In this document: piece by piece, positions 9,398 to 18,700 of the stretch | Layout of the letters: each line of letters starts with the position of its first letter | Numbering within the stretch: the first letter of the stretch is position 1 | Assembly: GCA_030745875.1 (NCBI GenBank) | Contig: JASLNT010000034.1 | Span: 1-57,652 of the forward strand | DNA: 57,652 nucleotides | Direction: 5' to 3' | Origin: Phycisphaerae bacterium | GTDB lineage: Bacteria; Planctomycetota; Phycisphaerae; SM23-33 | Made by a program: the position numbers and the translations under genes | Notes under the pieces: model-generated | What the model saw: the letters and a program-made list of their open reading frames with translations, nothing else | What the model was told of the DNA's origin: nothing | Databases searched by the model: none

Positions 9398-10387
9398 TCA
9401 CTTTGATTCTCCCAGAACTACTCTAAAGCCCAGGATAGCGTATGAGGAGATTGCAGGCGGAATGCTGTAACGGGCGGCGGATCGCAGAAACGGGTTGACC
9501 TGCTCGTCGAGATCCTTCTTGTTGTGTCGCTTCTTATCGCCCTTGTGGACGCCCGAGAAGCATCCCCCGCGCACGACCTTCTCGGTCCCCTTCACCGGGC
9601 CGATCGGGTCTTTTGCGACCGACTTGTCGTACGGACCGTACCAGTCCAAACACCATTCGTAGACATTACCGTGCATGTCGTAAAGTCCCCAGGCGTTGGG
9701 TTTTCGCTCTCCGACCTTGCGTGTTCCGAACGAAGTGAAGCTGAACGAAGCAACGTGGGCGAACTTCCTGATCGAATTCAGATCACCCGGGTCGCACTCG
9801 ACGTTATAGGGCGTTTTTGTTCCGGCGCGGCAGGCGTATTCCCACTCGGCCTCGGTGGGCAAACGGTAAACATAGCCTTTGGGCAGACGCCCAGCGGCGC
9901 GTTCGATATCGGTGAGCTTCTTGCAGAATTCGCGCGCTCGGGCCCAGGTGACGCACTCCATCGGGTTCAGGTCGGTCAGATCTCCGCCGGTGGCTCCGGA
10001 TCCGTTGATGAGCCCTCCGCCTCTGGGATATCGCCAGCAAAATGCAGTCCCATCGTGGATCGGCCCGCGCTTGAATCGCCAGGCTTCGTAATCGTAGTCC
10101 GGAGGCATCATCAGCTTGTAGAACTCTCGCTGGGTGACTTCGTAGACTCCCATGTAGAACGGTCTGGAGATCGTAACTTTGTGCTGGACTTCGTCTTTGC
10201 GACGACACATCTCGTCAGTCGGGCTGCCCATCGTAAACGTCCCGGCCGGAATGAGCTTCATCTTCATCCCAATGCCCGCAACGGTGTAGTCTTTGTCATG
10301 GAGCAGTTTGACCGCGGCGGTGTCCTGGGCGACCGAAATTCCGCACAACAATGAAACCAACACAATATTGATAATCTTACTGTTCAT
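9398..10387 (-). CDS. Secreted SUMF1/FGE-like domain protein
   Basis: 329 residues with a signal peptide of about 20. The remainder is one formylglycine-generating-enzyme-like (SUMF1, FGE-sulfatase) domain. The markers are IPAGTFTMGSPTDE, FYMGVYEVTQREFY, LPTEAEWEYACRAGT and NAWGLYDMHGNVYEWCLDWY. Genuine FGEs use a pair of cysteines near the RGGS motif. Here that stretch reads RGGCFSG, and the second cysteine is missing, so it is probably a non-catalytic C-type-lectin-fold binding protein. The gene follows the metallopeptidase-like gene at 10418-14026 after 30 bases on the same strand, and the two probably form an operon. No sulfatase lies in the window. Confidence 0.8.
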   Translation of the reverse strand: MNSKIINIVLVSLLCGISVAQDTAAVKLLHDKDYTVAGIGMKMKLIPAGTFTMGSPTDEMCRRKDEVQHKVTISRPFYMGVYEVTQREFYKLMMPPDYDYEAWRFKRGPIHDGTAFCWRYPRGGGLINGSGATGGDLTDLNPMECVTWARAREFCKKLTDIERAAGRLPKGYVYRLPTEAEWEYACRAGTKTPYNVECDPGDLNSIRKFAHVASFSFTSFGTRKVGERKPNAWGLYDMHGNVYEWCLDWYGPYDKSVAKDPIGPVKGTEKVVRGGCFSGVHKGDKKRHNKKDLDEQVNPFLRSAARYSIPPAISSYAILGFRVVLGESK

Positions 10388-10417
10388 GGCGGTACCTTTG
10401 TCTGTTCTTATCGCTTA

Positions 10418-13400
10418 TCACTTGACTGATGCGGGTTTCTTCGTAACCACCGGGCCGCGTGCACGTAGGATCCACTTCTGCTGGAGCGGCAGGTCCTTTA
10501 TTTCACCGGACACTTCCTGCTTCATCCGCCAGTCCCAATCGATGGTCGCAGACCATCCCCTCCCGGAGGCCTCGCACTTCTGAAGGCGCTCGACGAGTCC
10601 AATATCCTCGCGCTGAGTTGCGCCGCCGAACTGAACCTTAACGTGCTCGCTAATATACCTGCTGTAATTCGTGTTGTAGTAGCCCCTGTACGCCTGGTAA
10701 GCAAAGCTGTCCAACCAGAGTTTCTCGGGCGAATACGGCGCCATCGCCTTGTGTTTGGCGTGGGACAGTTCGGTCCTAGCCGCTGCAACCTGGAGGACCA
10801 TCGCAGCGGTCCCTTTCGACATGTACGCGCTGCGGTTATCGCGCAGCCGGCGGTCCTTTTCACCTGCGAGCTTGTCAAGTTGGCGCTGCTTGTCGGCCAG
10901 CTTGGGATTGGCTTTATTAAGTTCGTCCGACAGAGCCCGCTCGCGTTTGCGGTATTTGTCGTGAAGCTCCCGCGGGATTCGGGAAAGCGCCCCGTACGCT
11001 GCGTTGCCGTTGCGATAATCGGACCATCGCTTGTTCAGCGCCCGATCGCGCTCGGAGGCCTTCTTGCGGGCGCCGGCGTCCTTGAGTTTCCTCTGGGCGG
11101 AGATCGCCTCGCGCTCTGCGATCACATCGGGTTGTTTCTCAAATTGGTCGCGGAGTTTCTTGTCCAGCGCTCGACGTTTTTCCTCGGCGTCTTTCCGCTG
11201 TGCGTTAATCGTCGCCAACTCCTTGTCGGCTTTGATTCGCTCGTTGAGCAGCTCTCGCAACTGCGTGCGAATCGCAGACGACTGCTTGCGAAGCACGTCA
11301 ATCTCGGTCCTGGTCTTGACCGAATCGGGCAACTTGTCGAACGCGGCGCCCAAGTCGTTCTTCTTCTTGGACATCTTGTCTTCAATCGCCTTGAGTTTCA
11401 CCTCAGCCGCGGCTAGAAGGGGCGATCGTTTCTCCAGTTCTCTCGCCCTGGCGTCCTGTTCGGTTCTAAATTTATTGTAAGGCTCGGACAGTTTACGGCT
11501 CATCTCAGATATCTTGCGGTTGAGTTCATCAACGTTCCCGCGAGCCTTGGCGAGAGTCTTGACCACTTCCGCTGTCGGACGTCTGGGCGCATCGCGCGTG
11601 GGCGCCGGGAGCTTGCTGAAATCGCCATGCACTTTGTGGTATATCACAACGCGGTCAAGAGCGCCCTTGAACCGGCCCGTTCCGTCGCGCGAAGTCGCCA
11701 CGAAGTTGCGCTTGTCTGTCCCGCCGCCGAAAGCATCGCGCGGCCGGAAGGTCGACTGTTTTTCAGCGACTTTCCTCCCATCTCGCCAGAGTGAAGTGTT
11801 GACACCGTCAATCTCGACGCGGAGGGTCGCCCACTTGTCTTTCTCCAGCGGTCCAGCGCCCGTAAGCGAGACAACCGTCTTCCCGCCAACCTTCACTACG
11901 AGTTCCGGCTTGCCGTTTTGCGCGGTTTTCAGAACGAAACAGTTGTCCGAATCGCTCCCAAAGTCAAAGATCGTCCGCCCGCCAGCCCCTTCGGATCTTG
12001 CGATAACCTGCACGATGATCGCCTCCAGATCCGCCGCTCGCGGGCACAGCTCGCCGTATTGCGTCTTCCCATCGAAGCTAAAGCCCCTATGCTCGCCATC
12101 GACAACGAACTCAGGTCGACCGTACAGGTATCCGTCGAGATTTACGCCCAGACGCCTTCCGTAACGCCTGTCGGACCCGCTGGGGAATCTGTACCAATCC
12201 TCCAGCAACGTGTTCTCCGGACGGTCCATTGCGTAGTTCGCCCAGAGGCCGAACTTGTGCAGCGTCTCTTCACCGAGACGTTTGACCGGCCCGGCCGCTC
12301 GGGGTCGCAACTCGCCGGGGGTCGCCCCGGTAAGCTTGATCGACCAGGGATATCGCGGCGCGTGGCGCCCGCTGTAGTGATTTCGCGCCAGGCTCCTGTC
12401 AGTGAACAGCGCCGTAGGCGTAGCGGTTACCGTAAGCCAATACGCCTTATCGCCAGCGCGAGTTTTCATCTTCATCGCGCCCTTGTTCCACATCGGCGAA
12501 TAGCGTCGCACGCCGTCGGCCCCGACGGCGACAATGCACGCTCGCCAATCGCTGTAGAAATCCGGATCGTGCACGCCGCGGAAGTCGACGGTGAATTCTC
12601 TTGCGCCCTTGTCGACAACCAACTTGACAATGTTCACACCAAACGCCTCGGGCGCCTCTTCAAACGGAATGCGATAGACGCCCGCTTTACTATCGACGGG
12701 TTCGAGCGTGTTTCGGGCCGGAGCCTTGTAGCGGCTTGTGAAGAGATTCTCAAGCTCGCAATCAAACGTCGCCAGGCGGGCTCCGTACTCGCCAACCATA
12801 TCGCCCAGCCCGCGGATCCCATTCTTGAACAGTCCGCGCTGCTGACCGACGCGAGCGACTGTCTGCAACATGCTGAACTCATCAACGCCGTGGGGCAGGC
12901 AAGTGAACCAGGCGTAGCCCCAGTGCGGATCGTCACCGGTGATGTTGTAGAACATCGTATATCCGTATCCGCCATCGCCGTTAAAAACATTCCGCCAGGG
13001 CGTCTTGATGTGGTGATTGCCCTTAAGCATGCTCGGGTCGGCCATGCATTGGTGCATGTCGGCCTGGGCCTCCCCGCCGCCGAGCGGTACGCCGTTGGGC
13101 AGCGTCCCATGCCCCCACTCGTGCCACAATCCCGGAGCCCACGGACCCCCGCCGGCTCCTTTCAGAATACAGGCTCCGTATCCGCCCCCGGCGTAACCTT
13201 CGATGAACTGGTGCCCGTCGCGTTTGGTGCCCGCGACGGTGATGGCGTGCTTGAACTTTTCTTTCCGGTCCCAGTACTCCATCAGGTTGCCGGCGTATTC
13301 GTTGAGATCCCACCAGTACTCAGCGCATTTGATCGAACCGTCACGGTACCATTGGGCCTTGTCCGGAGCCTTGTCGTTAACCCACGGGTCGCCCTCGCTG

Positions 13401-14026
13401 CCGGCCTGGCTGCCGGACACCCAGATGAAATGCGGCGACTCGATCTGCATCGTGCCCGGCTTGCCGGGCTTGGCGTTGTCGGGCCAACGTGCGTCCAGGC
13501 CCGGCGACTTGACGTACGGGGTCTTGTCGAGACCGGCGGCGATGCGTTTCATCTCCTTTACGTACAGGTCCATGATGAATTTCTTATCCTCGCCGTCGAA
13601 GCTTCCGCGAACGAAGCATCGCTTACGCCCGTCGGCCAGGCGAAGCACCACTCCCGGTTCCCACGGTCCGCCGTCGCCGTTGAACTTGCTGCTCATCGTG
13701 TTGCCCATGCCGCGAAAAGCGTAAAGGTGCGCCTTGAAAGGTTTCGCGCCGACCGAAACGTGCGCCCGCCTCGGGGTCCAGGTGCGCATCGGCATGCCGG
13801 GCTTAACGTCGATCATGTCGACGCCCTTTCGCGGCCACCATGTAACCTGACGCAGTTCGTACGCTTTGGGATCGCCTTTGCCCGCCTGGACAACTTTGTA
13901 GACGTCCACCCCGGATTTCAGTTTGGCGCCCGGATACTGCGTAGCGGAGTAGAAATCGTAATCCGCCGCCGCAATCGCACAAATCGACCCCACCAACCCT
14001 ATCGCCAACAGATGTTTGATATTCAT
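10418..14026 (-). CDS. Giant exported protein: HExxH metallopeptidase-like, LamG, coiled coil, no beta-helix (paralog B)
   Basis: 1202 residues with a signal peptide of about 21 (ending AIAAADYDFY). The shared N-terminal region has HEWGHG at 302-307 and GGGE ending at 319. The left-handed beta-helix found in the other two paralogs is absent: the sequence passes almost directly to the linker WANYAMDRPENTLLEDW and then the LamG-like domain (about 600-790). A charged coiled coil covers about 800-1075. The last 120 residues form a domain shared with the protein at 15720-19673, with the markers DWDWRMKQE and GEIKDLPLQQKW. A GGGA upstream of 14026 acts as ribosome binding site. The SUMF1-like gene is next in the operon. 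The domain order suggests attachment to a large envelope or matrix structure, which is inference. Confidence 0.72.
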   Translation of the reverse strand: MNIKHLLAIGLVGSICAIAAADYDFYSATQYPGAKLKSGVDVYKVVQAGKGDPKAYELRQVTWWPRKGVDMIDVKPGMPMRTWTPRRAHVSVGAKPFKAHLYAFRGMGNTMSSKFNGDGGPWEPGVVLRLADGRKRCFVRGSFDGEDKKFIMDLYVKEMKRIAAGLDKTPYVKSPGLDARWPDNAKPGKPGTMQIESPHFIWVSGSQAGSEGDPWVNDKAPDKAQWYRDGSIKCAEYWWDLNEYAGNLMEYWDRKEKFKHAITVAGTKRDGHQFIEGYAGGGYGACILKGAGGGPWAPGLWHEWGHGTLPNGVPLGGGEAQADMHQCMADPSMLKGNHHIKTPWRNVFNGDGGYGYTMFYNITGDDPHWGYAWFTCLPHGVDEFSMLQTVARVGQQRGLFKNGIRGLGDMVGEYGARLATFDCELENLFTSRYKAPARNTLEPVDSKAGVYRIPFEEAPEAFGVNIVKLVVDKGAREFTVDFRGVHDPDFYSDWRACIVAVGADGVRRYSPMWNKGAMKMKTRAGDKAYWLTVTATPTALFTDRSLARNHYSGRHAPRYPWSIKLTGATPGELRPRAAGPVKRLGEETLHKFGLWANYAMDRPENTLLEDWYRFPSGSDRRYGRRLGVNLDGYLYGRPEFVVDGEHRGFSFDGKTQYGELCPRAADLEAIIVQVIARSEGAGGRTIFDFGSDSDNCFVLKTAQNGKPELVVKVGGKTVVSLTGAGPLEKDKWATLRVEIDGVNTSLWRDGRKVAEKQSTFRPRDAFGGGTDKRNFVATSRDGTGRFKGALDRVVIYHKVHGDFSKLPAPTRDAPRRPTAEVVKTLAKARGNVDELNRKISEMSRKLSEPYNKFRTEQDARARELEKRSPLLAAAEVKLKAIEDKMSKKKNDLGAAFDKLPDSVKTRTEIDVLRKQSSAIRTQLRELLNERIKADKELATINAQRKDAEEKRRALDKKLRDQFEKQPDVIAEREAISAQRKLKDAGARKKASERDRALNKRWSDYRNGNAAYGALSRIPRELHDKYRKRERALSDELNKANPKLADKQRQLDKLAGEKDRRLRDNRSAYMSKGTAAMVLQVAAARTELSHAKHKAMAPYSPEKLWLDSFAYQAYRGYYNTNYSRYISEHVKVQFGGATQREDIGLVERLQKCEASGRGWSATIDWDWRMKQEVSGEIKDLPLQQKWILRARGPVVTKKPASVK

Positions 14027-14099
14027 GGTGTCCCTGTATCCATTTTCACAGACTCCCGGTCAATACTTTTCTGCGCTCATCGTCCGCCCGGAAAACCAG

Positions 14100-14129
14100 T
14101 TGGAATAATTCAACGCACCGCAATAAACT
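14100..14129 (+). promoter_or_regulatory. Candidate promoter of the second PQQ-like gene
   Basis: TTGGAA (14100-14105), an 18-base spacer and TAAACT (14124-14129) lie 36 bases before the start codon at 14165. The -35 box sits inside the near-palindrome GTTGGAATAATTCAAC (14099-14114), and the -10 sits inside the perfect palindrome AATAAACTTTATT (14122-14134). Each hexamer matches consensus only partly, so this is tentative. Confidence 0.35.
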
Positions 14130-14164
14130 TTATTCCGACCGTTAACCGTCACAGGAGTATTGGA

Positions 14165-15490
14165 ATGAGTTTAAAGCTTACGTATATCACAGCATGCGTT
14201 GGTCTTGTGCTGATCTGCACGTCAACGTTCCGGGCGGCCGAACCGACGAACGCCAAGCCGGCGCCCCAATGGTTCCAATGGCGCGGACCCAATCGCGATG
14301 GGAAGTCGCCCGACACCGGTCTGCTGACCAACTGGCCCGAAGGCGGGCCGAAGCAGTTGTGGAAGCTCTCGGGAATCGGGCAGGGATTCTCCAGCGTGTC
14401 GTTCGGCGGAGGGTTGATCTACGTAACGGGACGAAAGGAGAAGGGCAATCCCTCGAAACTGCCTGAAGCTCCTCACGTATACAAACGACCGGGCGAGCGA
14501 TATTACATATTCGCCATCGATATGAAAGGTAAGGTCAAGTGGGTCCGTGACATGACTAAGGCGTACCTGGGCTACTACAAGGGCACGCGAGGAACGGTCA
14601 CCTACGACAACGGACTCATTTACGTTGAAACCGGAACAGGCGAGATCCTGTGCTGCGACGCACAGACCGGAAAGACAAAGTGGAAGCTGGACATACACAA
14701 GAAATTCAAAGGGATCACCCCCGAAGGCCACACCTTCGGGCGCAGCGAATCGGTGCTGATCATCGGTGATCTTCTGATAGCCACACCCGGCGGCGAAGAC
14801 GCCTTTATGGTCGCACTGGACAAGAAGACCGGCAAGACGGTCTGGAAGTCGCCGAAGATCTCCGCTGCCGCTCACACCTCGCCGATCTATGTAGTCTACA
14901 AAGGCGTCCCGGTCATCATTAACGGAGCCCACGTCGGTCTGGTATGCGTCCACGCCAGAACCGGAAAGATCCAGTGGGTGCAGAAGTTCGCCGAGGGCGC
15001 CCGCGGACGCGTATCGACTCCATGCTTTGTCGATGGATACGTCTACTGGGCGGTCGGTTACGGCAAGGGCGGAATATGCATGAAAATGTCGGTCTCGGGC
15101 AAGAAAGTCAAAGCCAAAGAGGCCTGGCGGACCGAAGACATGGACTGCATCGTCGGCGGACACATCGTCCAAGACGGCTACATCTACGGTAATAACAAGA
15201 ATGGCTACGCCTGCATCGAACTGAAAACCGGAAGAACAATGTGGACGACTGACGGCGAAAAAGTTGGCGGAAAGGGTTCAGTCTGCTGGGCCGACGGCAT
15301 GCTCTACCTGTACGCCGAAAAGGACGGTAAGGCCTGCCTGGCGACCTGCTCGCCCAAGGGTCTGGAGATCAAGGGAACCGTAAGCGTCGCCGGAACCAAC
15401 CAGAGTTGGGCTCACCCGGTGGTGTTCGACGGGAGACTCTACCTCCGCTACGACGACAACCTGTACTGCTTCGACGTCAAGGCTAAGTAG
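14165..15490 (+). CDS. Secreted PQQ-like beta-propeller protein (paralog B)
   Basis: 441 residues. The signal peptide covers MSLKLTYITACVGLVLICTS and ends before AAEP. The propeller repeats are of PQQ_2 type with blades such as KKTGKTVWKSP, and an entry motif FQWRGPNRDGKSPDTG. The frame is open far upstream of 14165, but that part is antisense to the neighbouring large gene; AGGAG at 14153-14157 and the signal peptide place the start at 14165. It is very similar to the protein at 386-1702, including the ending YDDNLYCFDVKAK, so the two are recent paralogs. It lies upstream of, and on the same strand as, the large metallopeptidase-like gene at 15720, separated by 229 bases. Confidence 0.87.
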   Translation: MSLKLTYITACVGLVLICTSTFRAAEPTNAKPAPQWFQWRGPNRDGKSPDTGLLTNWPEGGPKQLWKLSGIGQGFSSVSFGGGLIYVTGRKEKGNPSKLPEAPHVYKRPGERYYIFAIDMKGKVKWVRDMTKAYLGYYKGTRGTVTYDNGLIYVETGTGEILCCDAQTGKTKWKLDIHKKFKGITPEGHTFGRSESVLIIGDLLIATPGGEDAFMVALDKKTGKTVWKSPKISAAAHTSPIYVVYKGVPVIINGAHVGLVCVHARTGKIQWVQKFAEGARGRVSTPCFVDGYVYWAVGYGKGGICMKMSVSGKKVKAKEAWRTEDMDCIVGGHIVQDGYIYGNNKNGYACIELKTGRTMWTTDGEKVGGKGSVCWADGMLYLYAEKDGKACLATCSPKGLEIKGTVSVAGTNQSWAHPVVFDGRLYLRYDDNLYCFDVKAK

Positions 15491-15719
15491 CGAGACTGCA
15501 ACGAATCCAGAAATCGCCCGACGACCGCCTGCCAACAACTCCGGGCCGGTGATCTTTTGAGTGTGCGGTGGAACCGGAACTTCCGCATGCGCGAAGGACC
15601 ACGTGATGTCCATTATTACTCAACCATTACAACCAACTTCCTGGGACCGGAACCCTCTTTTCTGGAATCGCCACCGCCCTTCAGTGTATAACGTTCTGGT
15701 CGTTATTAGGAGTATCCTC
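15491..15719. other. Intergenic region with a GGAA/TTCC palindrome
   Basis: These 229 bases hold no convincing gene. A perfect palindrome, CGGAACTTCCG, lies at 15575-15585. A second inverted pair, TTCC and GGAA, lies about 70 bases further on. TATAAC near 15688 might be a -10 element for the next gene, but I see no good -35. AGGAG at 15708-15712 is the ribosome binding site of the downstream gene. Confidence 0.3.
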
Positions 15720-18700
15720 ATGACAAAGTCCAAGTGCGTGCTATTCCTGACACTGCTTGTCGCTGCATCCCCGGCGGGCGCGGCGGCGGGTGAGGAATAC
15801 GACTTTTTCGCCGGAGTCAGACACCCCGGACCGGGCAAGGCGCCGGGCGTTGACCTGTACAAGGTCGAGCAGACCGGCGGACCTCACGCCGCCGGTTACC
15901 AACGTCGCGTGGTGGGCTGGCGGCGGCGCAAGGGCGTGGATATCATCGAAGTCAAAGACGCAATGCCTCTGCGAACCTGGACTCTGCGCGAGAGGAAAAT
16001 GGACCCCGAAGCCGTCGGCGTGCATCTGATCCTCGGAATCGAGGCGCTGACCAAGCGAGTCCGCTGGGGCCAACCGCGCCGATTCAAGGCCCGCCTGATC
16101 GGATTTCGGGGTTTAGGCAATCGTTACCCCAATCCGTTCGAGCCGGGGAAATTCTACTGCCCGGCGGTCGTACTGCTGCTGGAAGACGGAACAAAACGCT
16201 GCTTTGCCCGCGGAACGTTCGCCGAAAATGATGAGAAGTTCATTCTAAATCTGTACGTCAAAGAGATCGAAAAAATCCGAAAGACGCTGCCCAGGGAAAA
16301 GTATGAACTGGGCAACCGCGGAGACGGATGGCCCGACAACGCCAAACCGGGCCAGCCGGGCACCATGCGCGTCGAAAGCGATCACTTTCTCTGGGTTTCC
16401 GGATCGCAGCATGCTCCCAACGAGAAATACAGCCCATGGGTCAACCGCGACGCACCCGACAAGGCGCGCCTCTATCGCGAGGGGTCGGTGACATTCGCCG
16501 AGGACATGTGGACCTACCAGGAGCACGCCGGAGTGCTGATGCCCTACTGGGACCGTCCCAAGCGGTACAAATACGCAATAACGGTTTGCGGAACGTACAG
16601 GGACGGACACAAATGGCTGGGCGGTTACGCCGGCGGAGGATACGGAGGATGCGGAATCAAATACGCCGGCGGCGGGCCCTGGGGCCTGACACTGGCCCAC
16701 GAGTGGGGACACGGACTTCCGCTGACAACCAGGGTCGACGGCGGAGGCGGTGAGATCCTGTCCGACGCGTGTTCGGCGATATGCGACCCGTCGGCCCAAA
16801 CGTACTACAACAACGCCAAGCGACCCTGGCGAAACTGCATGCACGGAAGCTACGGAACGGGCCTGTTCTACGCGATCATGGGCCAGGACCCGAACTGGGG
16901 CTATGCGATGGCAATTACACTTCCGGTCGGAGCCGGTGAAGGATCTATCTTCCACACTCTGGCGCGCACCGGCGAGCAGCGCGGGCTGTTCTCCAACGGG
17001 ATTCGCGGCGTGGGCGACATGATGGGGGAATTCGCCGCGCGACAGGCTGAATTCGATTGCGAGATCCGCCAGACGCTGAGGCGCGACTACATCTCGGTCA
17101 AACGCAACCATCTCGAGGCGGTCGATCGCAAGACCGGGCTCCACCGCATCCCCTGGGGCCAGGCGCCCGAAGCATTCGGGGCGAACATAATCCGCCTGCT
17201 GCCCGAAGAGGGCGCCAAGAAGATCGCCGTGGATTTCCGCGGATTCTATGACGAGGCGACTTACGGCGACTGGCGAGCGTGCATCGTGGTCACGGGCGAC
17301 AACGGGAAGGTCCGCTACTCACGCATGTGGAACAAGGGCGAAATGGAGATGGCGATCAGACCGACCGACCGCAGGTTCTGGCTGACGGTGGCGGCGACTC
17401 CCTCAGCGCTGCCCGGCGGGCGGGTCGGGGCGATGTTCAACGGGCGCCACGCGTATCGTTATCCGTATGAGGTCAAGCTCACCGCCTGTCGTCCGGGCAC
17501 GCCGCACAACTTGCCCGGGGACGTCGACGACTACGGGTTGACGTATCTGGGCGGGTTTAGAAGCAGGTTCGACGGCGGGGTATGCGTGATTCCGCACCCG
17601 GGCGACACGCCCCAGGCCGAGCTGCTCCGCCAAGCCGCCTCGCCCCTGCGGGCCCAGGTCGACAAGGTCAAAACCGCAACCGAGCGTTTCATCGCCGAAG
17701 ACAAGATCGACACGAAACACTACCGATACCTCCGCAGATTCAGACCGCACCTGGCGTTTCTGGACAACTACGTAAACTGGATGCTCGACGGAGTAAAGGG
17801 CGCCCGACATCCCAACGGCGGGGGATGGGTCAGCGCATCTTCCGAAGTGGCTCCGACAGCCTACGTGGGGCCCGACGCCATGGTGCTCTACGGCGCCAAG
17901 GTGCTGGATAATGCGTCAATCGAAGACTACGCCGTCGTCAAAGGTCCCAAAACCGTAGTTTCCGGCCGGGCCAAGGTCAGCGGTCAGGCGTATATCGCAG
18001 GCGACGTCCGAGCAGGCGGATACACTCGCATAGTCCATCCGATCATCGCCGACGACGGACAGGTCGCACCCAACGAAGTCCCGCTCCGACCGTTCCAGGA
18101 AAAAGACGATGGTGAGAAACTCTGGGCCAACTACGCAATGGACCGCGAAGAGACCGAAGTATTGGAGGACTGGTTCAGGTACAAAGACGAAGGAGGCGCT
18201 CGCGGGCTGTTCTATGTGCTGAACCTCAACGGACATCTCTACGGGCGACCCAAGTTCATAATCGACGGCGAGCATCGCGGGTTCGCTTTCGACGGCAAGA
18301 CCCAGTATGCCGAAGCTTCGCCGGTCCTGGCCGATCTGGGGCAAATCACCGTGGATATCGCGTTGAAATCCGAAGGCGGAGGCGCCCGGACGATATTCGA
18401 CTTCGGCAGTTCTCCCGACAACTGTTTTGTGCTGAGAATCGCGCAGAATGGCAAGCCGGAGTTCGAGGCGAAGGTGAGCGGTAAGACGGTTGTCACACTG
18501 ACGGGCAAGAAGGCGCTCTCGCTGAATGAGTGGATTGCGCTTCGCGTGGAAATTGACGGTGAGAAAGCGTCTCTCTGGGAAGATGGTCGCAAGATCGCAG
18601 AAAGAGCATCCGGTTTCCGCCCGGCGGACGTTTATCCGCCCGGCGCCGAGAAGCGAAATTTCATCGCAGCGAACAGAAATGCAGGCGGCCATTTCAAAGG

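Noticed and set aside
11918..14164. Upstream extension of the second PQQ-like frame (over 700 codons)
   Set aside because: It runs antisense through the giant protein gene; the AGGAG at 14153 and the signal peptide after 14165 show the real start.
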